The notes below the pieces were generated by a model, which saw only the letters and a list, made by a program, of their open reading frames with translations, was not told the DNA's origin and did no database searches. Made by a program: the position numbers and the translations under genes. Shown piece after piece: positions 1-8,231 of a DNA stretch of 64,000 nt (positions are counted from its first letter, which is position 1; the number at the start of each line of letters is the position of its first letter). Location of the stretch: positions 806,001 through 870,000 of the forward strand of contig CAWFPB010000003.1 of NCBI GenBank assembly GCA_963817755.1, written 5' to 3'. This stretch comes from Oleiagrimonas sp963817755 (GTDB lineage Bacteria; Pseudomonadota; Gammaproteobacteria; Xanthomonadales; Rhodanobacteraceae).

Positions 1-2
1 GC

Positions 3-179
3 GCAAAGCCCTCTTCCGGGCGCGGCAATGGCCCCAAGACCGGCAATGGCGGTAACCGCCGCAAGCAGGGCGGCAAGCCCGGCGGTTCGCGTGGCGGCGG
101 CCCACGCGGTAGCGGTGGTGGCGGTGGTGGCGGTGGTGGCGGCGGGCGCGGCGGCAATCGCGGCGGCGGCAACCGTTGA
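3..179 (+). CDS. C-terminal Gly/Arg-rich tail of a truncated protein, probably a DEAD-box RNA helicase
   Basis: The gene is cut by the window edge; only the last 58 codons, ending in TGA at 177-179, are visible. The tail is almost entirely glycine, arginine, asparagine and serine, with a run of about eleven glycines encoded by a GGT/GGC repeat. Such RGG-like tails are common at the C-terminus of RhlE-type DEAD-box helicases in this group and bind RNA non-specifically. No helicase motif lies within the window, so the family is an inference from composition. The stop lies 13 bases upstream of the GTG start of arsC, so the two may be co-transcribed. Confidence 0.5.
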   Translation, partial: AKPSSGRGNGPKTGNGGNRRKQGGKPGGSRGGGPRGSGGGGGGGGGGGRGGNRGGGNR

Positions 180-192
180 GGAGCCTGCGTCC

Positions 193-543
193 GTGAACAC
201 CCGCATCCTGCACAATCCGCGCTGTTCCAAGTCGCGTGCAACGCTGGCGCTGCTTCGCGAACACGGCATCGATCCGGTCATCGTGCCGTATCTGGAGACG
301 CCGCCCGACGCAGCGGAGCTGGACCGGATCCTGGACGCACTGGACATGCAGCCGCGCGAGCTGATGCGAACGGGCGAGTCGGTCTACGCCGAACTGGGAC
401 TGGACGACGCGTCACTCACGCGCGAGAAGCTGATCGCCGCGATGGTGGAGCACCCCATCCTGATCCAGCGCCCGATCGTGCTGCACGGCGACCGCGCCGC
501 CATCGGCCGCCCGCCCGAGGCCGTGCTCGAGATCCTGCGCTGA
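193..543 (+). CDS. arsC: ArsC-family (glutaredoxin-type) arsenate reductase-like protein
   Basis: A protein of 116 residues with the thioredoxin-like ArsC fold. The N-terminal HNPRCSKSR motif places the catalytic cysteine at residue 11, and the RPIV segment near the C-terminus is the usual partner site. Members of this YfgD-like branch are called arsenate reductases, but many sit outside ars operons and may act on other substrates; no arsR or arsB is nearby. The open frame extends upstream to 28, but that part overlaps the preceding gene in another frame and is low-complexity. I therefore chose the GTG at 193, which gives the family's usual N-terminus. Confidence 0.88.
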   Translation: MNTRILHNPRCSKSRATLALLREHGIDPVIVPYLETPPDAAELDRILDALDMQPRELMRTGESVYAELGLDDASLTREKLIAAMVEHPILIQRPIVLHGDRAAIGRPPEAVLEILR

Positions 544-584
544 ACCGGTTCATGCTCCGGGAACACCGAAGCGCTCACGAATTC

Positions 585-620
585 CTGTAGGAGCTGCGGA
601 CGCTGCGACCGAGGGGAATG
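585..620. repeat. Partial TGTAGGAGC-type dispersed intergenic repeat
   Basis: The gap between arsC and the convergent amidase gene contains a TGTAGGAGCTGCGGACGC segment that resembles one arm of the dispersed palindromic elements of Lysobacterales. A complete two-armed copy lies at 22798-22890. Only one arm is clear here and no long inverted partner is visible, so this is probably a degenerate copy. The rest of the 133-base gap shows nothing else. Confidence 0.4.
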
Positions 621-676
621 CCCGCGTTCGGTTCGAGGACACGCCACGCGAGCATGCCGCGAAGGCCCGACTTCGC

Positions 677-1495
677 TCAGGCGCCCTCGCCCGCCGCGCC
701 GATGCGGAAGGCATCGGCATCCATCCATGCCGGGAAGCGCTCGCGATAGGCCAGGAGCGGCGCCGGGTCCAGGGTCAACGTGACCACCTGCTCCTGCGCG
801 CCCAGGTCCAGCAGCGGCGCGCCCAGCGCATCGATCACCGCACTGTCGCCGGCATACGCCACATCGTTGCCGTCCACGCCGACGCGGTTGAGACCGGCGC
901 AGTAGGCCAGGTTCTCCACCGCGCGCGCACGCAGCAGCGCGCGCCAGGCGGTGCGGCGCGGTGCCGGCCAGTTGGCCACGTACAGCAGCAGGTCGTAGTC
1001 CATCCCGCCGCGCGTGCCTTCGCAACTGCGGTTGCGCGACCATATCGGGAAGCGCAGGTCGTAGCAGACCAGCGGCCGGATGCGCCAGCCGTGCAACTCC
1101 GCGACCAGCGGAGTCTCTCCGGCGGCGTAGTGATGGTGCTCGCCGGCCATGCGGAACAGGTGGCGCTTGTCGTAATGCGCCAGGCTGCCGTCGGGCCGAA
1201 CCCACAGCAGGCGATTGACGAAGGCCCCGTCCTCCCGCCGGATCACCAGCGAGCCGGTCACCACCGCGTCGAACTCGATGGCGCGCTCGCGCATCCAGTC
1301 CACGCCCGGACCATCCATCGATTCGGCCTGCGTGCCGGTGTCGTTGGTGAACCCGGTCAGGAACATCTCCGGCAGCACCACCAGGTCGCCGACATCGCCG
1401 TGCTGCTGCAGCAGGCCGCGGTAGTAGTCGCGATTGGCCTGCGCCGCATGCCAGCGGGTGGCGCCCTGCACCAGGGTCAGTCGCAGCGGCTGCAT
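677..1495 (-). CDS. Nitrilase-superfamily omega-amidase (YafV-like)
   Basis: A 272-residue carbon-nitrogen hydrolase. The catalytic triad is visible: the glutamate in VVLPEMFLTGF, the lysine in YDKRHLF, and the cysteine in LVCYDLRFP. This YafV/Nit2-like group hydrolyses omega-amides such as 2-oxoglutaramate and 2-oxosuccinamate to 2-oxo acids. The gene lies two bases downstream of a class I aminotransferase, a pairing that fits glutamine transamination followed by deamidation, as known in the methionine-salvage/omega-amidase pathway. The start MQPLRLTLVQ at 1495 is preferred to an upstream ATG at 1558, because the family begins just before that first strand and the longer version overlaps the upstream gene. 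Confidence 0.88.
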   Translation of the reverse strand: MQPLRLTLVQGATRWHAAQANRDYYRGLLQQHGDVGDLVVLPEMFLTGFTNDTGTQAESMDGPGVDWMRERAIEFDAVVTGSLVIRREDGAFVNRLLWVRPDGSLAHYDKRHLFRMAGEHHHYAAGETPLVAELHGWRIRPLVCYDLRFPIWSRNRSCEGTRGGMDYDLLLYVANWPAPRRTAWRALLRARAVENLAYCAGLNRVGVDGNDVAYAGDSAVIDALGAPLLDLGAQEQVVTLTLDPAPLLAYRERFPAWMDADAFRIGAAGEGA

Positions 1496-1497
1496 GC

Positions 1498-2649
1498 TCA
1501 CAGCGCGCACAGCCGCTCGGCGCCGGCGACCATGGTCTCGTCGTTCTTGGCGAAGCACAGCCGCAGCAGATGCGATGGCGGCGGCGTCTCGTAGAACGGC
1601 GTCAGCGGCACACCGGCCACGCCGCCCTCACGGACCAGCCACTCGCTGAAGTTGATGTCGTCGCTGTCGCGGATGGCCGAATAGTCCACCAGTTGGAAGT
1701 AACCGCCCGGCACCGGAAGCAGCTCCAGGCGCGAACCCGACAGCAGCTCGCGGAAGCGGTCGCGCTTGGCCTGGTAGAAGGCCGACAGCTGTTCGGCATG
1801 TTCGGGCATGTGCTCGAGCACCTCGGCGAAGGCGAACTGCGCCGGGCTGAAGGTGCAGAAGGTGACGTACTGGTGCACCTTGCGGAACTCCACCGACAGC
1901 GGCTTGGGCGCCACGCAGTAGCCGACCTTCCAGCCGGTGCAGTGCCAGGTCTTGCCGAACGAGCTGACCACGAAGCTGCGCGCGGCCAGCTCCGGATGGC
2001 GCAGCACGCTCTGGTGTTCGGCGCCGTCGTAGACGATGTGCTCGTAGACCTCGTCGGACAGCACCACGATGTCGGTATCGCGGACCACCTCGGCCAGCGC
2101 CTCCAGGTCCGACGGCGCGAACACCGCTCCGCTGGGATTGTGCGGCGAATTGACGATGATCATGCGCGTCTTCGGCGTGATCGCATCGCGCACGCGGTCC
2201 CAGTCCACGGCGAAAGTCGGCGGCTGCAGCGGAATGTGCACCGCGGTGGCATCCTGCAGGTTGATCGCCGGCTCGTAGCAATCGTAGGCCGGGTCGAACA
2301 CGATCACCTCGTCGCCCGAGCGTACGGTCGCGGCGATGGCGGAGAAGATCGCCTCGGTGGCGCCCGAGGTCACCGTGATCTCGGTATCGGCACTGACGCG
2401 GCGTCCGTAGGAGCGCTCGGTCTTGCGCGCGATCTGCTCGCGCAGCCGCGCCACGCCGATGCCCGGCGCGTACTGGTTGTGCCCCTCGTTCATGGCCTTC
2501 GTGAGCGCCTCGCGCAGCGGCGTGGGCGGATCGAAGTCGGGAAAGCCCTGCCCCAGGTTGACGGCCTTGTGCTCCACGGCCAGCTGGCTCATGACGCTGA
2601 AGATGGTCGTGCCGACCTTGGGCAGGCGGGTCTCGATGTGCATGTGCAT
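1498..2649 (-). CDS. Pyridoxal-phosphate aminotransferase, methionine/kynurenine-type (YbdL-like)
   Basis: A fold-type I aminotransferase of 383 residues. Family landmarks are NLGQGFPDFDPP near the N-terminus, YAPGIGVARLRE, NSPHNPSG, the DEVYEH segment that binds the cofactor, and SFGKTWHCTGWKVGY, whose lysine forms the Schiff base. This pattern matches E. coli YbdL (methionine aminotransferase) and kynurenine aminotransferase III, which favour sulfur or aromatic amino acids. The neighbouring omega-amidase would remove the 2-oxo-amide formed when glutamine is the donor. The start at 2649 follows an AAAAGG element; a second ATG at 2643 is equally possible. The frame stays open upstream but without family sequence. 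Confidence 0.88.
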   Translation of the reverse strand: MHMHIETRLPKVGTTIFSVMSQLAVEHKAVNLGQGFPDFDPPTPLREALTKAMNEGHNQYAPGIGVARLREQIARKTERSYGRRVSADTEITVTSGATEAIFSAIAATVRSGDEVIVFDPAYDCYEPAINLQDATAVHIPLQPPTFAVDWDRVRDAITPKTRMIIVNSPHNPSGAVFAPSDLEALAEVVRDTDIVVLSDEVYEHIVYDGAEHQSVLRHPELAARSFVVSSFGKTWHCTGWKVGYCVAPKPLSVEFRKVHQYVTFCTFSPAQFAFAEVLEHMPEHAEQLSAFYQAKRDRFRELLSGSRLELLPVPGGYFQLVDYSAIRDSDDINFSEWLVREGGVAGVPLTPFYETPPPSHLLRLCFAKNDETMVAGAERLCAL

Positions 2650-2716
2650 GAAGCCTTTTGCAGGGACGAAACGGGTCGATACTAGCACGCGACCGGCACG
2701 CCCCAGCCGGCCTCGT

Positions 2717-3673
2717 TCAGGAGACCACAGCTGCCTTTTCCTGACGGCTGCGACGACATTCCAGGTGTTTGCGCTGGGCCGCCTCGGGCAGTCGATCGGC
2801 CAGGAAGTCGACCAGCGCACGCACCCCCGGCAACAGGCCGCGCCGGCTGGAGTAGACGAAATGCATGGTCTCGGCCGGCGTGCTCCAGTCGGGCATCACC
2901 GTCTCCAGTGCGCCGGCCGCAATGCCCGGCGCACAGATCCACTCCGGCAACAGGGCCACGCCCATGCCGTTGAGCGCAGCCTCCAGCAACACTGCGAATT
3001 CGCCGCATACCAGGCGTGCATGCACCGGCAGCTCGACGGTCTCGCCCGCCGGATCGATCAGGGTCCACACCTGCGGTGCATCCTGTTCCTTCAGCGACAG
3101 CGCCGGCAGCCTGGCCAGTTGTTGCGGTGAATCCGGACGCCCCTCGGCATCGAGTAGTTTCGGGCTGGCCACCGGGACCAGCCGCGATTCGCCGAAGGTG
3201 CGCATCACCAAAGTGGCATCGGCATCCAGGCGCGAGCGCACGCGGATGGCGATATCCACGCCCTCGCCCAGCAGGTCCACGCGCCGGTTGGTCGATTCCA
3301 GGCGTACCTGCACCTTTGGATACTGGGCCAGGAAGTCGGGCAGCAGATGCGCCAGGATGGTCTGCGAAAGCGAGATCGGGCAGGTCAGGCGCACCACGCC
3401 GCGCGGTTCGGATCGCAACGCGTCGATGGCATCCTGCGCCGCCTGGGCTTCTTCCAGCACGGCCTGGCAATGGGCATGGAAACGCTCACCGACCTCGGTC
3501 ACCACGAACCGCCGCGTGGTCCGCTGCAGCAACCGCACGCCCAGGCGCTCCTCCAGTTGCGCCACCCGCTTGCTCAGGCGCGACTTGGGGATGCCCAGCG
3601 CGCGACCGGCCGCGGAAAACCCGCCGTGTTCCACCACGGCGGCGAAGAAATACAGGTCGTTCAGATCGTGCAT
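2717..3673 (-). CDS. LysR-family transcriptional regulator
   Basis: A 318-residue LysR-type regulator. An N-terminal winged helix-turn-helix covers about residues 1-62, with the typical FSAAGRALGIPKSRLSKRVAQLEERLG segment split by the recognition helix. A periplasmic-binding-like effector domain of the CrgA/YhcS subgroup follows. It is transcribed divergently from the azoreductase gene at 3814 with 140 bases between the starts, the classical layout for a LysR regulator and its target. The start at 3673 is preceded by GAAGG; an upstream ATG at 3709 lacks family sequence. I did not find a convincing T-N11-A operator in the gap. Confidence 0.9.
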   Translation of the reverse strand: MHDLNDLYFFAAVVEHGGFSAAGRALGIPKSRLSKRVAQLEERLGVRLLQRTTRRFVVTEVGERFHAHCQAVLEEAQAAQDAIDALRSEPRGVVRLTCPISLSQTILAHLLPDFLAQYPKVQVRLESTNRRVDLLGEGVDIAIRVRSRLDADATLVMRTFGESRLVPVASPKLLDAEGRPDSPQQLARLPALSLKEQDAPQVWTLIDPAGETVELPVHARLVCGEFAVLLEAALNGMGVALLPEWICAPGIAAGALETVMPDWSTPAETMHFVYSSRRGLLPGVRALVDFLADRLPEAAQRKHLECRRSRQEKAAVVS

Positions 3674-3813
3674 GGCGCCTTCGCGTGGATCCACCGTTCG
3701 TTTCCTCATGGGAACAATAAGTTCATTTATGCGCTCTTTTTAATCGATTGTCCAGATCGCAGAATAGTCGGCAAACGCAGCTGTTCCCCACTCACGTTCC
3801 CCGGAGACATCGC

Positions 3814-4395
3814 ATGAACATCCTGCACCTGGACGCCAGCGCATTGGGCGCCAACTCGGTCAGCCGACAGCTCAGCGCCGACATCGTCGCCACCCTGCAG
3901 TCACAGCATCCCCGCGCCACGGTCCGTTACCGCGACCTGTCCACGAATCCGATCCCGCACTGGTTGCCGGTCGTCGATGCCAGCCGCGAACCCAGCGAAC
4001 TGGGCGCACAGATTCTCGAGGAGTTCCTGGACGCCGACGTCGTGGTCATCGGCACCCCGATGTACAACTTCGGCATCCCCAGCCAGCTCAAGGCCTGGAT
4101 CGACCGCATCGCCGTGCCCGGCAAGGCGTTCCGCTATACCGAGACCGGCCCAGAGGGGCTGGCCGGCGGCAAACGCGTGATCCTGGCCTCCGCACGCGGC
4201 GGCATCTACAGCGAGGGTCCCGCCGCAGCCATGGATTTCCAGGAAACTTACCTGCGTGCCTTCTTCGGCTTCATCGGCATCGACACCATCGAGGTGATCC
4301 GCGCCGAGGGCGTGGCCATGGGGCCCGAGCACAAGGCGGCCGCCATGGATCGCGCACGGGGCGCCATTCGCGAACTCGTGCCCCGGGCGGCCTGA
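3814..4395 (+). CDS. azoR: FMN-dependent NADH-azoreductase
   Basis: A 193-residue flavodoxin-like quinone/azo reductase. FMN-binding features are the first strand MNILHLDASALG with the following serine-rich loop, the PMYNFGIPSQLKAWIDR segment, and the RGGIYS loop. Enzymes of this family reduce azo bonds and quinones with NADH through FMN and are often induced by electrophiles or thiol stress. Divergent transcription from the LysR gene suggests direct control by it. The start follows a GGAGA element at 3803-3807. Confidence 0.92.
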   Translation: MNILHLDASALGANSVSRQLSADIVATLQSQHPRATVRYRDLSTNPIPHWLPVVDASREPSELGAQILEEFLDADVVVIGTPMYNFGIPSQLKAWIDRIAVPGKAFRYTETGPEGLAGGKRVILASARGGIYSEGPAAAMDFQETYLRAFFGFIGIDTIEVIRAEGVAMGPEHKAAAMDRARGAIRELVPRAA

Positions 4396-4411
4396 ATCGA
4401 GGTTCACGACC

Positions 4412-4450
4412 GGACCGGCTCGGCGAAGACTTTCCGCCGGTCCCTTTATA
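4412..4450 (+). terminator. Candidate hairpin terminator after azoR
   Basis: An eight-base stem GGACCGGC (4412-4419) pairs with GCCGGTCC (4436-4443) across a 16-base loop and is followed by CTTTATATTC. The T tract is short, so termination may be partial. The rest of the 225-base gap before the S46 peptidase gene shows only a GAAAGGAAG ribosome-binding site just upstream of 4621. Confidence 0.5.
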
Positions 4451-4620
4451 TTCAGATGTTTGCAAAAGACTCCTCGAACATTTCTTCTTCCCCAAAGCGG
4501 CCGCGTGCCACGCCCCCCCCTTGCAAGGCGTCATCCACCGATTGGTCATCAGTCACATGGCCGCCGCGACAGGACTTCCCGATAATGGACGGGATTGTTT
4601 CAGCCACGAAAGGAAGAGAC

Positions 4621-6696
4621 ATGAAACGCCTGATGCTCATGATGCTGGCCGCCCTCCTGGTCGCCAGCGCCGGCTCGGCCATGGCCGACGAAGGGATGTG
4701 GACACTCGACCACCTACCGGTCAAGCAGATGCAGAAGAAGTACGGATTCACGCCGTCCGCGCAATGGACCGACCTGGTGCAGCACGCCGCGCTGCGCCTG
4801 GCCGGCGGCTGCTCGGGATCGTTCGTGTCCGCCGACGGCCTGGTGATGACCAACCATCACTGCGCCAATGCCTGCCTGTCGCAGCTGTCGGACAAGGACC
4901 ACAACTACATGCAGGACGGCTTCATCGCGAAGGACGACAAGGACGAGCCCAAGTGCCCGGACATCGAGCTGAACCAGCTTGAGAAGATCACCGACGTCAC
5001 CGCGCGCGTGAACGCCGCCACCGCGGGCAAGAGCGGTGCCGAGCGCATCAAGGCGCAGCGCGCGGTGGACAGCGCCATCGAGAAGGAATGCGTGGCCGGC
5101 GACCCGACCCATTGGCGCTGCGACGTGATCACGCTGTACCACGGCGGCCGCTACGCGCTGTACAAGTACCGCCGCTACCAGGACGTGCGCCTGGTGTTCG
5201 CACCGGAGCAGTCGATCGCCTTCTTCGGCGGCGATCCGGACAACTTCAACTTCCCCCGCTACGACCTGGACGTGACCTTCCTGCGCGCCTACGTCGACGG
5301 CAAGCCGGCGCACACGCCGCAGTTCTTCCAGTTCGACCCCCGTGGTCCGAAGGCCGGCGAGCTGACCTTCGTGGTCGGCAACCCCGGTTCGACCCAGCGC
5401 GAGACACCGTGGATCTCGCTGGAGTACATGCGCAACCAGATTCTGATCCCGTATCTGGCCTACCTGTCCGAGGAACGCGGGCTGCTGTGGCAGTACAGCC
5501 GCATGGGCACGCAGCAGGCCAAGGAGGCCCAGGACGCGCTGTTCGGCCTCGACAACACGCTGAAGGTGTTCAAGGGCTGGCTGCTGACGCTCAACAACGA
5601 CGCCTTCGTGGCCAAGAAGAAGCGCGAGGACGCCAAGCTGCGCGACTGGATCGACGCCAGCCCGGCACGTGTGAAGAAATTCGGCCACCCCTGGGCGATG
5701 CTGGACAAGGCGCAAAAGCGCGGTGCCGAACTGCGCCAGCGCTATGCCATGATCACTGGCGGCCAGGGCTTCGGCAGCCAGCTGTTCGGCTATGCGCGGA
5801 TGCTGGTGCACGGCGCCGAGCAGCGTACCAAGCCCGACAGCGAACGCCTGCCGGCCTATCGCGACGCCAACCTTCCCGCCCTGCTGCAGCGCCTGGAGGC
5901 CAAGACACCCTACTACCGGCAGTACGACCAGACCCGCCTGTCCTGGACCCTGGAGAAGATGCGCCAGGCCCTGGGCGCGGACGACCCGTTCGTGCACGAA
6001 GTGCTGGGCAAGCAGTCGCCCAACGAACTGGCGAAGGCGCTGGTCGACGGCAGCAAGCTGGAGGATCCGGCCGTGCGCAAGGCGCTTTGGAAGGGCGGCG
6101 AAAAGGCCGTCGAGGCCTCGCATGACCCGATGATCGTGCTGGCGCGCAAGATCAACCCGGTCGCCGAGAAGCTGCGCAAGGAGTACGAGGCCGAGGTCGA
6201 GGCGCCCATGCGCAAGGCTTCGGAGGCCATCGCCCAGGCCCGCTTCGCCCGCGACGGCGCCACCGGCTATCCGGACGCCACCTTCACGCTGCGCCTGAGC
6301 TACGGCACGGTCAAGGGCTGGATGGAGAAGGGCAAGATGGTGCCGCCGTTCACCGACTTCGCCGGCCTGTACCGTCGCGCCACCGGCGCCGATCCGTTCA
6401 AGCTTCCGGAAAGCTGGATCAAGGCGAAACCGTCCCTGGACCTGTCCACCAAGATGGACTTCGTCACCGACAACGACATCATCGGCGGCAATTCAGGCAG
6501 TGCGGTGATCAACCGCCAGGGCCACGCCGTGGGCCTGATCTTCGACGGCAACATCCATTCGCTGGGCGGCAACTTCACCTTCGACGACAGCGTCAACCGC
6601 GCCGTCGCCGTGGACACCGCCGCGCTCGACCAGGCCCTGCGCAAGGTCTACCACCTGCCGCGCCTGGCCCACGAGCTGGAACAGGGCCACATGTAA
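4621..6696 (+). CDS. S46-family dipeptidyl-peptidase (DPP7/DPP11 type), secreted
   Basis: A 691-residue serine exopeptidase. Residues 1-21 form a signal peptide ending at SAMA. The catalytic histidine lies in VMTNHHC and the catalytic serine in IGGNSGSAV near residue 625, both in a chymotrypsin-like fold with a helical insertion that binds the peptide N-terminus. S46 enzymes release dipeptides from oligopeptides in the periplasm and are typical of Lysobacterales and Bacteroidetes. In characterised members a glycine near the C-terminus gives DPP7-type hydrophobic specificity and an arginine gives DPP11-type acidic specificity. The segment here reads HSLGGNFTF, suggesting DPP7, but I could not align it. 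The start at 4621 is chosen because the signal peptide begins there. Confidence 0.93.
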   Translation: MKRLMLMMLAALLVASAGSAMADEGMWTLDHLPVKQMQKKYGFTPSAQWTDLVQHAALRLAGGCSGSFVSADGLVMTNHHCANACLSQLSDKDHNYMQDGFIAKDDKDEPKCPDIELNQLEKITDVTARVNAATAGKSGAERIKAQRAVDSAIEKECVAGDPTHWRCDVITLYHGGRYALYKYRRYQDVRLVFAPEQSIAFFGGDPDNFNFPRYDLDVTFLRAYVDGKPAHTPQFFQFDPRGPKAGELTFVVGNPGSTQRETPWISLEYMRNQILIPYLAYLSEERGLLWQYSRMGTQQAKEAQDALFGLDNTLKVFKGWLLTLNNDAFVAKKKREDAKLRDWIDASPARVKKFGHPWAMLDKAQKRGAELRQRYAMITGGQGFGSQLFGYARMLVHGAEQRTKPDSERLPAYRDANLPALLQRLEAKTPYYRQYDQTRLSWTLEKMRQALGADDPFVHEVLGKQSPNELAKALVDGSKLEDPAVRKALWKGGEKAVEASHDPMIVLARKINPVAEKLRKEYEAEVEAPMRKASEAIAQARFARDGATGYPDATFTLRLSYGTVKGWMEKGKMVPPFTDFAGLYRRATGADPFKLPESWIKAKPSLDLSTKMDFVTDNDIIGGNSGSAVINRQGHAVGLIFDGNIHSLGGNFTFDDSVNRAVAVDTAALDQALRKVYHLPRLAHELEQGHM

Positions 6697-6702
6697 GCCC
6701 CC

Positions 6703-6735
6703 GACCCGCCGCACGTACTGCACGTGCGGCGGGTC
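6703..6735. terminator. Strong hairpin between convergent S46 peptidase and CHAD genes
   Basis: A 14-base perfect stem (GACCCGCCGCACGT, 6703-6716) with a five-base loop lies seven bases after the S46 stop. It has no good T tract on either strand, so it may act as a bidirectional transcript-end stabiliser or a weak terminator. Confidence 0.6.
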
Positions 6736-6759
6736 CCTTCCGTCCCGGCCGCAGCCGGT

Positions 6760-7668
6760 TCATCCCTTCCCCGATGCGACATCGAGGACGATGCCGAAGC
6801 GGCGGGCCAGGTGCGCGGGCTTTTCCGCAAACAGTCGCCCCCCCAGCCGCAGGGCGCGACGACGCATCCGCCGGGACCGGTGTTCGGCAATCCGCAGGAA
6901 AGTGGCAGTGTCGGCATCGTCGGAAAGCGCGGAAGACCCGCTGCCGATCCACGCCTGCAACACGTGCAGGCCGTGAAGATCACCCAGGAGTTCGGCCAGT
7001 CGTCGCGCCTCGCGACCACGCGCATCCACCCCGGCGGGCCCGGCGTGGTGAAGCAGCTGCATGTGGCGCCAGTGGTACGCCACGTACTTGCGCCAGGCGT
7101 GAAAGTTGGCCGGTTTCGGATCGCGTTCGGCGGCCTGCATCGCACGACGTGCACGGGCGTAGGTCCTGCGCAAACCGGACACCACGACATCGTGGCCGTG
7201 GCCGTGGATGGAAAGGGATCCGCCACCAGCTCGCGACCGCGCTGCAGGGCCGACGGAAAACGCATGCAACAGCGCATCGATCCGTTCGCCCTGCGCCATG
7301 AAGGCATCCCGGCGCTCCCGCAGCTGCAGGCATACGCGCTGGATGACTGCTTCTTCCTTGCGTCCAGCGAAGCGTCGTACCAGCGCGTCGCAGGTCTCGA
7401 TCATCGCTTCCTCGTCGCGCGCGCCCGAAATGCCGCGCGCGGCATCGCGATAGCGGCCATTCTCGCGGGCATACGCATCCCCGAGCCCGTCCCGCACCAG
7501 CCGCAGCGCCGCACGGATCTTCTTGCAGCGCTTGCGCACCCGGTGGATGACCTCGGCGCGTTCGATCTTCTCGTCGGCCACTTCGCCGAGCGCGCGGTCG
7601 ACCTGCTCGGCAACGATCCTGCGGATCCCCGGACCGACCGGTTCACCGTGTTCCAGCCGATACGCCAT
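6760..7668 (-). CDS. CHAD domain-containing protein
   Basis: A 302-residue, arginine- and histidine-rich helical protein with the CHAD (conserved histidine alpha-helical domain) pattern. A first helical repeat contains IHRVRKRCKKIRAALRL and a second contains FHAWRKYVAYHWRHMQ, both with the conserved His-x-x-Arg-Lys-x-x-Lys/Tyr arrangement. CHAD domains bind inorganic polyphosphate and are often fused or adjacent to CYTH domains or polyphosphate kinase. No such gene is next to it; a CYTH protein lies about 34 kb away. The start MAYRLEHGEPV at 7668 is preferred because the family begins with that segment. Confidence 0.85.
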   Translation of the reverse strand: MAYRLEHGEPVGPGIRRIVAEQVDRALGEVADEKIERAEVIHRVRKRCKKIRAALRLVRDGLGDAYARENGRYRDAARGISGARDEEAMIETCDALVRRFAGRKEEAVIQRVCLQLRERRDAFMAQGERIDALLHAFSVGPAARSRAGGGSLSIHGHGHDVVVSGLRRTYARARRAMQAAERDPKPANFHAWRKYVAYHWRHMQLLHHAGPAGVDARGREARRLAELLGDLHGLHVLQAWIGSGSSALSDDADTATFLRIAEHRSRRMRRRALRLGGRLFAEKPAHLARRFGIVLDVASGKG

Positions 7669-7795
7669 GTGCTGGATCCTGCATGCGGGACCCACAGGTT
7701 ACCGTCTGGCGACTGTTCGGCAAGAAGGGCAAACGAAACATGCTTTTCGGCATGATGGTGCGCATGCAACGCACGCCAGTCCACGGGAGTCCCGC

Positions 7796-8175
7796 ATGAA
7801 CCTGGAAACCATCGAGCTCAAGGCCTTCGTGCCGGCCAGCGACTTCGGGCTCGAGCAAGCGCTTCTATCGCGACCTCGGCTTCAACATCCCCTGGTCGTC
7901 GGACGAGCTGGCCTATCTGTACGCGGGCAATTGCAGCTTCCTGCTGCAAAACATCCACGGCCGGGACGATCGCCGAACCGTTCACGCTGCACCTGCTGGT
8001 CGAGGACGTGGCGTCCTGGTGGCGTCTCGTCGGCGAACAGCGCCTGGCCGAACGCTACGGCGTGCCTGCCGAACCGCCCGCGGACCGGCCATGGGGCGTG
8101 CGCGAGTTCGTGCTGAGCGACCCGGGCGGCGTGGTGTGGCGCATTGGAACCAGCATCGCGCAGCTGGACCGGTGA
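7796..8175 (+). pseudogene. VOC (glyoxalase/bleomycin-resistance) family protein, two frameshifts
   Basis: The reading starts at ATG 7796 (MNLETIELKAFVPASDF), continues one frame later from about 7851 (SSKRFYRDLGF then YLYAGNCSFLLQNIHG), and shifts again near 7965 into IAEPFTLHLLVEDV through DPGGVVWRIGTS to TGA 8173-8175. The three pieces together make a normal VOC-fold protein. Removing one base at each break gives 125 codons plus stop, the usual length. VOC proteins bind metals or small molecules with a paired beta-alpha-beta-beta-beta unit; the ligand here is unknown. The breaks may be sequencing insertions or real decay, as discussed in the findings. Confidence 0.75.
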
Positions 8176-8231
8176 ATCCGGGATCGGACGGGAACCATGA
8201 CAGGAATCCTGTGTATCCACCGCCATCGCGA

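Noticed and set aside
28..192. A longer ArsC starting at 28.
   Set aside because: The extra 55 residues are Ala/Val low complexity, out of frame with a better RGG-rich tail that ends at 179.
384..1205. A 273-codon minus-strand frame overlapping arsC and the amidase.
   Set aside because: It crosses two well-supported genes in a different frame and has arginine-rich shadow composition.
3674..3813. A LysR operator between the divergent LysR and azoR genes.
   Set aside because: The region is AT-richer than its surroundings, but I could not find a T-N11-A palindrome good enough to report.
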